Below, piece by piece: positions 34,362 to 43,159 of a stretch of 64,000 bases of DNA (its first letter is position 1; each line of letters starts with the position of its first letter). Below the pieces are notes generated by a model. The model was not told where the DNA came from, ran no database searches, and worked only from the letters and a program-made list of their open reading frames with translations. The translations under genes were made by a program, and so were the position numbers. The stretch lies in NCBI GenBank assembly GCA_023954155.1, contig JAMLIO010000002.1, forward strand, positions 62,001 to 126,000. Direction: 5' to 3'. This DNA comes from Pseudobdellovibrionaceae bacterium. GTDB taxonomy: Bacteria > Bdellovibrionota > Bdellovibrionia > Bdellovibrionales > UBA1609.

Positions 34362-35369
34362 ATGTCACGAGTTGAAATTATCAATGAAGCTCAAAGAGTT
34401 TTAGAAGTTGAGGCCGATGCGGTTCGAGATGTCATTCAAACCATTGGGGATGAATTTGTAAAGGCGGTAGAGTTACTGCAAGACTGTAGTGGGAAGGCGA
34501 TTATTTCTGGTATAGGCAAATCAGGAATCATTGCTCGTAAGATATCAAGCACATTGAGTTCAACAGGAACTCCTGCGATCTATTTGCATCCTGCAGAAGG
34601 CTCCCATGGTGATTTGGGTGTGGTGACTCCAGATGATATTTTGGTTTTGATCAGTTATGGTGGTGAAAGCTCTGAACTGGAAGATCTGATCAAGTACGCT
34701 AAACGTAGAGGGGTGAAGATCATTGCCATGACGGGCAATCCGCAAAGTCGATTAGGGGTAGCGGGTGATGTTTTATTAAATATCGCTGTGAAACAAGAAG
34801 CCTGCTCGCTGGGGTTGGCGCCTACGACAAGCACCACAGTGACCTTGGCATTGGGGGATGCTTTAGCGATGAGTCTTTTAAAGGTGAAAGGCTTTAAACA
34901 AGAAGATTTTGCCATTTATCACCCAGGCGGAAAATTAGGGCGTCGTTTATTGACCCGTGTGGAAGATGTCATGCTGGAAGAAGATTTACCCATTGTGGAT
35001 CAGGACGCGTCATTTAAAGATATTTTATATTTAATGACTAAAGCAGGGGTTAGGGGCATTTGTGGAGTTGTGGACTCTGCAAGCCAAGACCTTATTGGTG
35101 TGATCACAGATGGAGATTTAAGGCGCAGAATGAGCCAAGATATTGATAAGGGTTCTGTGCAGTCTACGTTTATCTCTTTAAAGGCTAAGGATTTGATGTC
35201 AGCCCACCCTAAAACCTTGGATAAATCAGAGTTGGCTGAAAAGGCCCTGTTTTTAATGGAGCAATTTAAAATTCAATGTCTGTTTGTCAACGACAGAACG
35301 GCAGAAAATACCAATAGACCCATAGGTCTTATTCATCTTCAGGATTTACTTGCGCAGAAAATTCGTTAG
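34362..35369 (+). CDS. kdsD: Arabinose-5-phosphate isomerase KdsD
   Basis: A 335-residue isomerase making arabinose 5-phosphate, the first Kdo precursor. An SIS sugar-isomerase domain (ISGIGKSGIIARKISSTLSSTGTPA, LHPAEGSHGDLGVV, SYGGESSEL) is followed by two CBS domains (about residues 205-335). I start at the ATG at 34362 with AGGTGGG upstream; the frame start at 34332 overlaps pyrG. It is 7 nt after pyrG and 9 nt before kdsC. Confidence 0.95.
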   Translation: MSRVEIINEAQRVLEVEADAVRDVIQTIGDEFVKAVELLQDCSGKAIISGIGKSGIIARKISSTLSSTGTPAIYLHPAEGSHGDLGVVTPDDILVLISYGGESSELEDLIKYAKRRGVKIIAMTGNPQSRLGVAGDVLLNIAVKQEACSLGLAPTTSTTVTLALGDALAMSLLKVKGFKQEDFAIYHPGGKLGRRLLTRVEDVMLEEDLPIVDQDASFKDILYLMTKAGVRGICGVVDSASQDLIGVITDGDLRRRMSQDIDKGSVQSTFISLKAKDLMSAHPKTLDKSELAEKALFLMEQFKIQCLFVNDRTAENTNRPIGLIHLQDLLAQKIR

Positions 35370-35378
35370 AATGTTCTT

Positions 35379-35861
35379 ATGCAGGAAAAACTTAAAAAAA
35401 TTAAATTATTACTTTCAGATGTAGATGGGGTCATGACAGATACTACTGTTTGGTTGGACTCTGATGGAAACTGGAAAAGGCACTTTAGCATTTACGACGG
35501 CATGGGTTTTAAGCGTTTGCAAGCCGAAGGCATCCAAGTGGGAATCATCACAGCCGCCGATGCCTTAGATGTTCGTGAGCGCTTTAAATTTTTAAAAGTA
35601 GATCATTTTTATGAAAAGGCATCGGACAAAAGGCCAGCTCTTGAGGATATTAGACAAAAGACAGGTTTTGAATTGGAAGAAATAGCTTATATTGGAGATG
35701 ATATTATGGATGTTCCTCTCATTGAGGTTGTGGGGTTTGGTGTATCTGTGCCCCATGCTTTAGAAGAGGTCAAAAGCAAAGCGGATTTTATCACAAAAAA
35801 TCCAGGCGGATACGGAGCAGTCCGCGAAGTTTGCGAAATGATCTTAAAAGCTAAGAAGTAA
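35379..35861 (+). CDS. kdsC: Kdo 8-phosphate phosphatase KdsC
   Basis: A 160-residue HAD-family phosphatase removing phosphate from Kdo 8-phosphate. Motifs: LLSDVDGVMTDT (HAD motif 1, nucleophile Asp), IITAAD (motif 2 Thr), KDxx-type KASDKRPAL and IGDDIMDVPL (motif 4). It has the short cap-less KdsC length. KdsA, the intermediate synthase, is not in the window. Confidence 0.95.
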   Translation: MQEKLKKIKLLLSDVDGVMTDTTVWLDSDGNWKRHFSIYDGMGFKRLQAEGIQVGIITAADALDVRERFKFLKVDHFYEKASDKRPALEDIRQKTGFELEEIAYIGDDIMDVPLIEVVGFGVSVPHALEEVKSKADFITKNPGGYGAVREVCEMILKAKK

Positions 35862-35894
35862 AGTTTTTAAGATTATAAATAGGGGGAGGCGGGT

Positions 35895-36710
35895 TTGAAG
35901 TCGCATCAGGGAAGACAAGGCAAAAACAAATCGCTAATTTCAAGTGCAGTATTAGGTTTGAGCATAATGGCTGTGACGTGGCTGGTATCAGTTGAGGGTC
36001 ATGCCGCCAGTGTGAGATTTCCTGAAGATGAACTGGCGCAAGAAGCGGTCCTGCCTGTATTTGACGAGAAGATCGCCATTAAAAGTCGCAGGGTGAACCA
36101 CGCAGAACGTTTTGAAGTGAATCTATTTGGTAGTACTGTGATGTCAGAACCCATTTATAACCCGTATAATTTTGGCCTGTCTTTGACCTATCATTTTGAT
36201 AACACTCGTGGAATCCACTTTATGGGAAGCTTTTTCCCCGATGGATTGTCCTCTAATGGTGAAAAATTAAGACGTGGTGATGTGATTCCTATTTCTGGTA
36301 CAGCAAAGTATTTTGATGCCAGTAGGGCTCCACATAAAAATATTATGCTAGCGGCACATTATCAGCACACAGCCTATTATGGTAAAATCAGTATCACCAA
36401 ACAAAGTGTAATGAATTTATCTTTATATGGTCTGTTGGGTGGTGGGGCTTATTTGATGGATGGGGACATTGCTCCTATGATCAACCTAGGCGTTGGTCAG
36501 AGGTTCTATTTGACGCCCAGCATAGCATTTCGATTAGACCTCTTGCTCAGTGCTTATTATGGCGTGGACATCACCTCAACTTATAATGCAGCAGACCCTA
36601 GTGATAGGCTAGACAACGACACTCCTGCACCAAAGGTAGATGCTTCGAAGTTTGATAAAAAGCTTCTATTTGATACTCAGATCGTTTTAGGCTTTAGTTT
36701 CTTGATTTAA
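35895..36710 (+). CDS. Outer-membrane beta-barrel protein, first gene of gliding-type cluster
   Basis: A 271-residue protein that starts with a TTG and a GGGGGAGG ribosome site. It has a basic N-terminus and a signal peptide (LISSAVLGLSIMAVTWLVS... GHAAS). The mature part alternates hydrophobic and polar residues in strand-like blocks (FEVNLFGSTVM, FGLSLTYHF, GIHFMGSFF, YFYLTPS, FRLDLLLSAYYG) and ends with a phenylalanine-rich strand (IVLGFSFLI), as outer-membrane barrels do. It resembles the small barrel proteins (myxobacterial OMP family) in glt gliding clusters. The next seven genes follow closely. Confidence 0.7.
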   Translation: MKSHQGRQGKNKSLISSAVLGLSIMAVTWLVSVEGHAASVRFPEDELAQEAVLPVFDEKIAIKSRRVNHAERFEVNLFGSTVMSEPIYNPYNFGLSLTYHFDNTRGIHFMGSFFPDGLSSNGEKLRRGDVIPISGTAKYFDASRAPHKNIMLAAHYQHTAYYGKISITKQSVMNLSLYGLLGGGAYLMDGDIAPMINLGVGQRFYLTPSIAFRLDLLLSAYYGVDITSTYNAADPSDRLDNDTPAPKVDASKFDKKLLFDTQIVLGFSFLI

Positions 36711-36803
36711 AAATCAAAAGTTTTTGAATTGAATTAGATACTTACAGTCCAGTTCTTACAGAAATTCTTTCCTTATCTAAAAGCTTTGTTATCCTTTAAT
36801 TAG

Positions 36804-37562
36804 ATGAGTGTACATATATCAAAACTTTTATTTATATTGTGTTTGGTTTTAACTGGTCAAAACAGTTGGGCTGAGGAATCAGATGTAGAACTGGAATCGC
36901 CTCGGTCAGGCTCACAATCCGCACCTCAATCCGAGTCGCAAGTTTCTGATCAGTTAGGTGATCTTGAACCCTATAAAAATATTGCTGTGATTCAAAAGAA
37001 GTTCTTCCCTAAGACAGAGCGCTGGGAAGTGTTTGTTTCAGGTTTTGGATCTTTGAACAACAAGTTGTTTACAAGCTTAGGTGGGAAGGCTCATGTGGGT
37101 TATCACTTCAGTGAGCGATGGGCCGTTGAAGGACAGCTTTGGTTCTCGGGACAAATAGGAAGAGACTTCACTGATGACATCGAAAATCGCTATGCCATCA
37201 CCTCTTCGGATTTGTCGACCCCACAAGGCTATCTGGGTGTAAATCTGCTTTGGTCACCTATTTATGGAAAACTAAGTTTATTTGAAAAGACCATAGATCC
37301 TTTTGAGCTTTATTTTAGCTTTGGGGGAGGGTTGATTCTGACGGATGACAGTCAAACAGTGCCTTCACTGCATGGAGCAATTGGTCAGGTGCATCCAGTT
37401 TCTACTAAATCTACGATCCGTTGGGAAATTGGCGGAAACTTATTCCAAGCCAAAGGTAAAAAATCTTTAGTGGGTGCAAGTCGAGGTAAAAAGGTCATGA
37501 GTGAACTGATTTACTTCTCGATTGGCATGAGCTTTTATTTTCCAGAGGTTGAAAGACGATGA
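36804..37562 (+). CDS. Second outer-membrane beta-barrel protein of the gliding-type cluster
   Basis: A 252-residue protein with signal peptide (MSVHISKLLFILCLVLTGQNSWAEE) followed by a Ser/Gln/Glu-rich segment. The rest shows barrel-like strands (WEVFVSGFGSL, HVGYHFSERWAVEGQLWFSG, GYLGVNLLWSPIYG, LYFSFGGGLIL) and ends with IYFSIGMSFYF, a typical barrel terminus. It shows the same order and residues (NIAVIQKKFF... RWEVFVSG) as its neighbour, suggesting paralogy. Its stop overlaps the next start (ATGA). Confidence 0.7.
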   Translation: MSVHISKLLFILCLVLTGQNSWAEESDVELESPRSGSQSAPQSESQVSDQLGDLEPYKNIAVIQKKFFPKTERWEVFVSGFGSLNNKLFTSLGGKAHVGYHFSERWAVEGQLWFSGQIGRDFTDDIENRYAITSSDLSTPQGYLGVNLLWSPIYGKLSLFEKTIDPFELYFSFGGGLILTDDSQTVPSLHGAIGQVHPVSTKSTIRWEIGGNLFQAKGKKSLVGASRGKKVMSELIYFSIGMSFYFPEVERR

Positions 37563-39100
37563 GTAAGCAAAATAAAAAGACTCACTTGTTTGGATTTGGT
37601 TTAATATGCGCCTTGATGTTATTGGCGGGGCAAAATGTTTTTGCGGCCTCACAAGCTTACAAAAGAGCTGAATACTCGATGAACCGTGGAGAGTATTTGC
37701 AAGCAGCCCAAAGATTTTATGACATTACAAAAAACTCTCAGTATAAACTCGAGCATCCGCAAGCACTTTATAATTTAGGTCGAACATTAAATAAGCTCAA
37801 CCTCAATCAGGCGGCCATTAACTATCTTACGGTCATCGCAAAGCTCAATCGCGGTCCAGTAGATGACGCTCTAGAGGTGTTGTATGAGCTGGGGTTTGAG
37901 ATTGGGGATCAAGAGTCCTTGGTGTACGCCCTGTCAAAATTAAATTTAAAAAAATTCCCTAAAAGCAAACAAGACCTCTTATATTATAGAATTGGTGAGG
38001 TGTATTTAGAGGGCAAACATTATGCTAAAGCCGCAGCCTCTTTTGCGCGAGTGCCTAGTTCAAGTAAGCTCTATGCTAAAGCGCAATACAGTAGAGGACT
38101 GGCTTTTGCTGAACAGGGAAATGCTAAGGCTTCTGTGATCAGCTTTACTCGAGCGGTGAACGCTAGAAAAGAGAAAGGCATCACAGACACTCAACGAGTT
38201 GGGGCCTTAATGGGACGAGCGCGTGCTTATTATCAGGCGGGTTTATGGGATCAGTCTATTTCTACTTATCGAATGATCCCAAGAGACTCTTATTTTTGGC
38301 ATGACTCTATTTTTGAATCGAGTTGGGCGTTACTGCGTTCTGGGCGTTTTAGAAGTGCATTGAGTAACTTCCAATCTTTGCATTCTAAATTTTATGATGA
38401 CAAATATCAGCCAGAGTCCTTGATTTTACGTTCGATTGTTTATCTTTATATTTGCCGTTACGACGAAGTAGACAAAGTTTTGGCAAGCTATGATACCACT
38501 TATGGTAAAATGCAGTCTCAGATCAACGCTTATGTATCAGACAGAAAGGCTAAAACTGAAAATCTGATTCAAGCCAATAGAATGTATGAAGATTTAAAAG
38601 TTCCTGGCAAGACCATCCGTGACAGCTATAACGGCATTCCAGGTGTGGCTCTTCGTTATATCACTAAAAAGGCCGAGTTTTCTAGATACTATAACTATCT
38701 TTTGAATTTATATGCAGAACGCGAGAGACTTCGCAAGCAGCCTGCCAATTGGTTAAAGTCTAACCTTGGGCAGCAGATCACTAAGTATTTAAATGGTCGA
38801 ATTGAAAACGTAGAGACTTATCTATCAAAATTTGTTGAAGACTCATTAAAGCTTATGGCTAAAGAGTTAGTCGAACTTAACGATCAAAAAGAATATATTA
38901 AATACGAAGTTTTAAACTCAAAAACGGAATTAGCTAGAAAAGAATTAAGTGGAAATGACTCAGAAGAGTCGTATGTAGATCAAGAGACGTCTCGTAATTA
39001 CTACATTCAAAACGGATACGAGTATTGGCCGTTTAAGGGTGAATACTGGTTAGATGAAATAGGAAACTACCATTATGTTGGTACAAGCCAGTGTCAATAA
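37559..39100 (+). CDS. TPR-repeat periplasmic protein of the gliding-type cluster
   Basis: A 513-residue protein with a signal peptide (HLFGFGLICALMLLAGQNVFAA) and tetratricopeptide repeats (AYKRAEYSMNRGEYLQAAQRFYDI, ALYNLGRTLNKLNLNQAAINY, AQYSRGLAFAEQGNAKASV, ALMGRARAYYQAGLWDQSI). TPRs form protein-docking surfaces. By context (two barrels before, a second TPR protein after) it is the counterpart of the periplasmic TPR proteins of the myxobacterial Glt complex such as GltE/AglT; that name is inference. ATGA overlap at the start. Confidence 0.75.
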   Translation: MSKQNKKTHLFGFGLICALMLLAGQNVFAASQAYKRAEYSMNRGEYLQAAQRFYDITKNSQYKLEHPQALYNLGRTLNKLNLNQAAINYLTVIAKLNRGPVDDALEVLYELGFEIGDQESLVYALSKLNLKKFPKSKQDLLYYRIGEVYLEGKHYAKAAASFARVPSSSKLYAKAQYSRGLAFAEQGNAKASVISFTRAVNARKEKGITDTQRVGALMGRARAYYQAGLWDQSISTYRMIPRDSYFWHDSIFESSWALLRSGRFRSALSNFQSLHSKFYDDKYQPESLILRSIVYLYICRYDEVDKVLASYDTTYGKMQSQINAYVSDRKAKTENLIQANRMYEDLKVPGKTIRDSYNGIPGVALRYITKKAEFSRYYNYLLNLYAERERLRKQPANWLKSNLGQQITKYLNGRIENVETYLSKFVEDSLKLMAKELVELNDQKEYIKYEVLNSKTELARKELSGNDSEESYVDQETSRNYYIQNGYEYWPFKGEYWLDEIGNYHYVGTSQCQ

Positions 39101-42100
39101 TAGGCTGCTTTGCGCAGCCGCCATATCTGTATTGTTTTTTGCATCTACTGTCAGTGCAAAGACAGTAGGGCATGTTCTTAAGGATATTAAAAAAGAAAGA
39201 GCTTCCTTGCCTGCTCAAAAAGCCAAGAAGGCTCAAGCCGCACAAAGACCTGCACCTGTGAATCTGCGCATGGTAAGGCCCGTGCAGACCACCACTTTAA
39301 CTTCACAACCTGGAACATCTGAAGCGCAATTTGAAAAGTATTTAGATCAACAGATTGATCAGCTTTATAAGTTATCAGAAAAGACAAAATCTCAAAGAAA
39401 CAGAGGCGATGTGTGGTTGCGTTTGGCTAAAGCCTATACGGAAAAGGCCACTTTGGTTGAAAAGCGTTTAAACGAACAGTATGACGAACAATTAAAAGAA
39501 TATTTAGCCAATAAAAGAAATAAACGTCCTGCTTTAAATCTGGCTCCTTCTCAGGCTTATAACAAAAAAGCCATTCAACTTTATCAGTGGTATTTAAAAG
39601 ACAATCCTAAGGGTGCAAACATTGATCAGGTGTTATTCTTCTTAGGCTATAACTCTATGGCATTAAATCAAAATGCCTTAGGGATTAAGTATTACGAAAA
39701 GCTCGCTAAAGAGCATCCTAAGAGTGAATTTTTAACAGAAGCCAACTTGTCTTTAGCGGATCATTATTTTGAACTAGCAACGCGTAAGGCCTCTAAAAAT
39801 AGAGCCGAATTTTTAAAGGCAGAAAAACATTATAAAGAAGTTTTAAAAGTAAAGACGCGTTTGACTCCGATTGCTACATATAAGTTAGCATGGGTTTATT
39901 TTAAATTAGGTCAACCTAAGGACGCTTTGGTTTATCTCTCTAGACTTGTCAAAGACAGTAAAAGTTCTGATGAAAGAATGGCTTCAGCGCAAAGATTGGC
40001 GCGAGAAGCTCAAAAAGAACTTCCTATGTTTTACTCGCAAGTGGGGGATTACACTAAGTCAGTCGATTACTTCAAAGCTTTGTTGCCACCCAATGAAGTG
40101 AATAAATCTTTAGAAGATTTAGCGATGCTGTATTCGGATTCAGGAAACCGTGCTGGCGCAAACTATTTACTAGATTATTTGGCAAAAAACGCAGCACTTT
40201 CGGATGAAAAGACTTTCGAGTTTCAATACAAGAAGTTCACTTTGGCAGAATCCAAATCAGGCATTGTTAATACTCGCAATGAAGTGTTTACGATGATTCA
40301 AAAGTTTGGACCTCAGTCGCCTTGGGGCAAGAAGAATGCGCAGAAGGCGTTTTATAAAAATGCCTTACAGCAAATGGAATTTACGTTAAAGTCTTACACT
40401 CTTGCGGTCCATAAGATGGCCCAAGCCAAAGAAGACTTATACAATATGAAAAAAGCCGAAGAGGCTTATAAGCTTTATGATCATAATTTTGCGTCATTTG
40501 ATAAAAAAGGTGAGATGCGCTTTTTCTATGCAGAATTGCTTTATGATATGAAAGACTACTACAAAGCCGCAGAGCTTTACAGCAGCATTGCCTCTAAAAA
40601 GACGGAGTATTCAACAAAAGCAGAATTAAACACTTTATTGTCTTTAGAAAAACTGCTTCCGAGTACAGAACAGATCAAACAGCAAGTGGGTTCATCTACT
40701 GAAGTTTTAAAGTTAAATCCAGTAGAAGAAAAATTCAGAGGTCATGCTGAAAATTACTTAAAGAATCCTAAAAACACAGAGAACCGCGTAGAGGTGATGT
40801 ATAAGTTGGCCTCGATGCTTTATGCGCACAATTACTTAAATGAAGCAGAAAAGCACTTTAAGCAAGTCACCACCGAGTTTCCAAAGACTCAGTATGCTGA
40901 GTACTCGACTAACTTGATTTTAGATATTTATAACTTAAGACAAGATTACAAAGGCTTGGAGCAAGCAGGTTTAGAGATTTTAAAATCCAATGCAACCACA
41001 AACCAAAATATCGCTAAAGACGTCAAAGATGTAGTCGAAAAATCAGCATTTAAAAATGCCGAGTCCGTAGAACAAAAAGGTCAGCCTTTAGAAGCGGCCA
41101 AAGCGTATCTAGAGTTTTACAAAAAATATCCTAAGTCAGAACTTTCAGGGCTTGCTTTGTATAATGCGGCCATCAATTTTGAAAAAGGGGATAAAAAACT
41201 TTTAGCTCTTGAAACCTATGAGAGATTTAGACAATCTGTGCCTAAAAATGATGAGCGTTCTATTGAAAGCTATCTCTTCACGGGGATTATTAAGGAAAAC
41301 CTAGCTGACTTTGTGGGTGCAGTGGCAGACTACGAAAGTTATTTGGCTCAAGTAGCACCAGAAAAGGTCAATGTGGACTTATACTATAATATTGGTGTCA
41401 TTTATGAAGCCTTAAGGAACTTTCCTAAAGCTCATGCTTTTTTTAATCTGTATGCCAGCCAATCTAAAAAAGATTCCAATGCAAACCTATTATTTAGAAT
41501 TGCAGAGTTGGCAGAACAATTAAATCTTAAGGCCGATGCTATTAGAAACTACGAAAGATTCAGAACAACTCCTGGTGCTTCTGAAGATTTAAAGATTGAA
41601 GCTCTGGGGCGTTTGGCTTGGTTGTACAGAGACACTCGCCAGATCACCAAAGCGAAGCAGGCATTTGATGAATCCATTGCAATTCAAAATAAACTTAGCG
41701 TAAAGAAAAATGCTAAGTACGCGGCTGAAGGTTTATTTTTAGCTACTGACAGTATCTATAAAGAACTCAGAGATGTGAAAATCAGTGCCGATCCTGCCAA
41801 ACAACAGGTGGAATTGCAGAAAAAGATTAAGCTGGTCGGAGATTTACAAAAAGCCACAGAGCGAGTCATTGCTTTAGACGCACCAGAGTGGATTGTGGCA
41901 GGATTGACTCGTATGGCGCAAGGCTATCAGCATTTGGCTTACTCGTTAGTCACGGCTCCTGTTCCTAAAGACCTGAATGCCGAAGAATTAAAGGAGTATC
42001 GTTCCAAAATTGCAGAGGTGGCAGAGCCTTTTAAACAAAACGCCATTGTGGGATATGAAAAGGCTTTGGAAAGAGCGGCAAGTTTGGGTGGTTATGGGGA

Positions 42101-42890
42101 TTTCTACTCTATAGCTCGTATTGAACTGTATAGTCTTGCCCCTGAAAAGACGTATTACGGTCAGGAAGACTTTTTCGTTATGGAACTTTATGACAATCAA
42201 ATGCCTAGGGATCAGGTGTATAACCGACTGGTGCAAGCTGATTTAGATGAAGGATCTTTAAAAAAGGAATTGGCAAAGATATTAGAGACAGATGCCAAAA
42301 ACATCACAGCTCACGAATATATGGCTTATTATTATTATAAAAATAAAGCGTATCAATTAGCGGCCTTACACTTAGATAAGATCAATGATGTGGCTAAGAA
42401 TAATGTCAGAGTGCTTAACAATCAGGGATTGATCAAGGCCAAGTTGGGCAATGTGGATGAGGCTCAAAATCTTTATAAACGAGCTTTGGATATACAGCCT
42501 GACTATGAAGCGGCTAACATCAATACTACAAAAAAATATATTGAAAAGAATGGTTTTGAAACGCCAGCCCCTCATTTAGAAATTCTTTATGGTAAAACTC
42601 GCTCTAGAATGTCTAAGGGTGATCGTATGGCTATAGATATTGCTGTCAATCATGGTATTGCCCTGGCAAGACAAGGTTCATACGATGGTAGTGTTAAAAT
42701 TTATAGCACAGTTTTAAAAGAAGAACCTGGTAATGTGGCGGCTGCTAGAAACCAAGCCATCTCTGTCATCACTGGACTAAAGAAAAAGGACCAAGGTGCA
42801 GAAGTGTTGCAAAAGTACAAAAGTCTAGCCTCTAAAAAGAAAGACTTTGATACCATTAAACTACTAGAGGATGTGTTAAAAACATTATGA
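39075..42890 (+). CDS. Giant TPR-repeat protein of the gliding-type cluster
   Basis: A 1271-residue protein whose start lies inside the previous gene (26-bp overlap). A signal-like segment (RLLCAAAISVLFFASTVSA) is followed by a basic Ala/Lys-rich stretch and then more than ten TPR-like repeats, such as ALNQNALGIKYYEKLAKEHPKSE, AEKHYKEVLKVKTRL and AALHLDKINDVAKNNVRVLNNQGLIKAKLGNVDEAQNLYKRAL. It is close in size and type to the AgmU/GltD protein of Myxococcus (inference). No catalytic motif is seen. It ends by an ATGA overlap with the next gene. Confidence 0.75.
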   Translation: MLVQASVNNRLLCAAAISVLFFASTVSAKTVGHVLKDIKKERASLPAQKAKKAQAAQRPAPVNLRMVRPVQTTTLTSQPGTSEAQFEKYLDQQIDQLYKLSEKTKSQRNRGDVWLRLAKAYTEKATLVEKRLNEQYDEQLKEYLANKRNKRPALNLAPSQAYNKKAIQLYQWYLKDNPKGANIDQVLFFLGYNSMALNQNALGIKYYEKLAKEHPKSEFLTEANLSLADHYFELATRKASKNRAEFLKAEKHYKEVLKVKTRLTPIATYKLAWVYFKLGQPKDALVYLSRLVKDSKSSDERMASAQRLAREAQKELPMFYSQVGDYTKSVDYFKALLPPNEVNKSLEDLAMLYSDSGNRAGANYLLDYLAKNAALSDEKTFEFQYKKFTLAESKSGIVNTRNEVFTMIQKFGPQSPWGKKNAQKAFYKNALQQMEFTLKSYTLAVHKMAQAKEDLYNMKKAEEAYKLYDHNFASFDKKGEMRFFYAELLYDMKDYYKAAELYSSIASKKTEYSTKAELNTLLSLEKLLPSTEQIKQQVGSSTEVLKLNPVEEKFRGHAENYLKNPKNTENRVEVMYKLASMLYAHNYLNEAEKHFKQVTTEFPKTQYAEYSTNLILDIYNLRQDYKGLEQAGLEILKSNATTNQNIAKDVKDVVEKSAFKNAESVEQKGQPLEAAKAYLEFYKKYPKSELSGLALYNAAINFEKGDKKLLALETYERFRQSVPKNDERSIESYLFTGIIKENLADFVGAVADYESYLAQVAPEKVNVDLYYNIGVIYEALRNFPKAHAFFNLYASQSKKDSNANLLFRIAELAEQLNLKADAIRNYERFRTTPGASEDLKIEALGRLAWLYRDTRQITKAKQAFDESIAIQNKLSVKKNAKYAAEGLFLATDSIYKELRDVKISADPAKQQVELQKKIKLVGDLQKATERVIALDAPEWIVAGLTRMAQGYQHLAYSLVTAPVPKDLNAEELKEYRSKIAEVAEPFKQNAIVGYEKALERAASLGGYGDFYSIARIELYSLAPEKTYYGQEDFFVMELYDNQMPRDQVYNRLVQADLDEGSLKKELAKILETDAKNITAHEYMAYYYYKNKAYQLAALHLDKINDVAKNNVRVLNNQGLIKAKLGNVDEAQNLYKRALDIQPDYEAANINTTKKYIEKNGFETPAPHLEILYGKTRSRMSKGDRMAIDIAVNHGIALARQGSYDGSVKIYSTVLKEEPGNVAAARNQAISVITGLKKKDQGAEVLQKYKSLASKKKDFDTIKLLEDVLKTL

Positions 42891-43159
42891 AAAAAATAGC
42901 TATAGCATTTGCAGTATTGTTATCAACAACCTTAGTGTATGCTCAAGACGAGCAACCAGCAGCTCGTCAAAAACAAGCACCTCGAACAACAGTTTTATCT
43001 TTCGAAGATGAATTGATTCAAGGTGATGTCAGTTCACCAGATTTATTTGTAATCTTAAAAAATAAAAACTTAAACTTTGGAAAACTTTTAAGATTACGAG
43101 AGAACTTTATTCCTGAAATGCGCCAGACACGACAAGATGTTCACGGGAGTCAAGATTGA
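42887..43159 (+). CDS. Small secreted protein of the gliding-type cluster
   Basis: A 90-residue protein with signal peptide (MKKIAIAFAVLLSTTLVYAQ). The mature part is short, charged, and ends RLRENFIPEMRQTRQDVHGSQD. It shares ATGA with the previous stop, and its own stop overlaps the next start. The position suggests a periplasmic component of the same complex; a GltF counterpart is possible but unproven. Confidence 0.65.
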   Translation: MKKIAIAFAVLLSTTLVYAQDEQPAARQKQAPRTTVLSFEDELIQGDVSSPDLFVILKNKNLNFGKLLRLRENFIPEMRQTRQDVHGSQD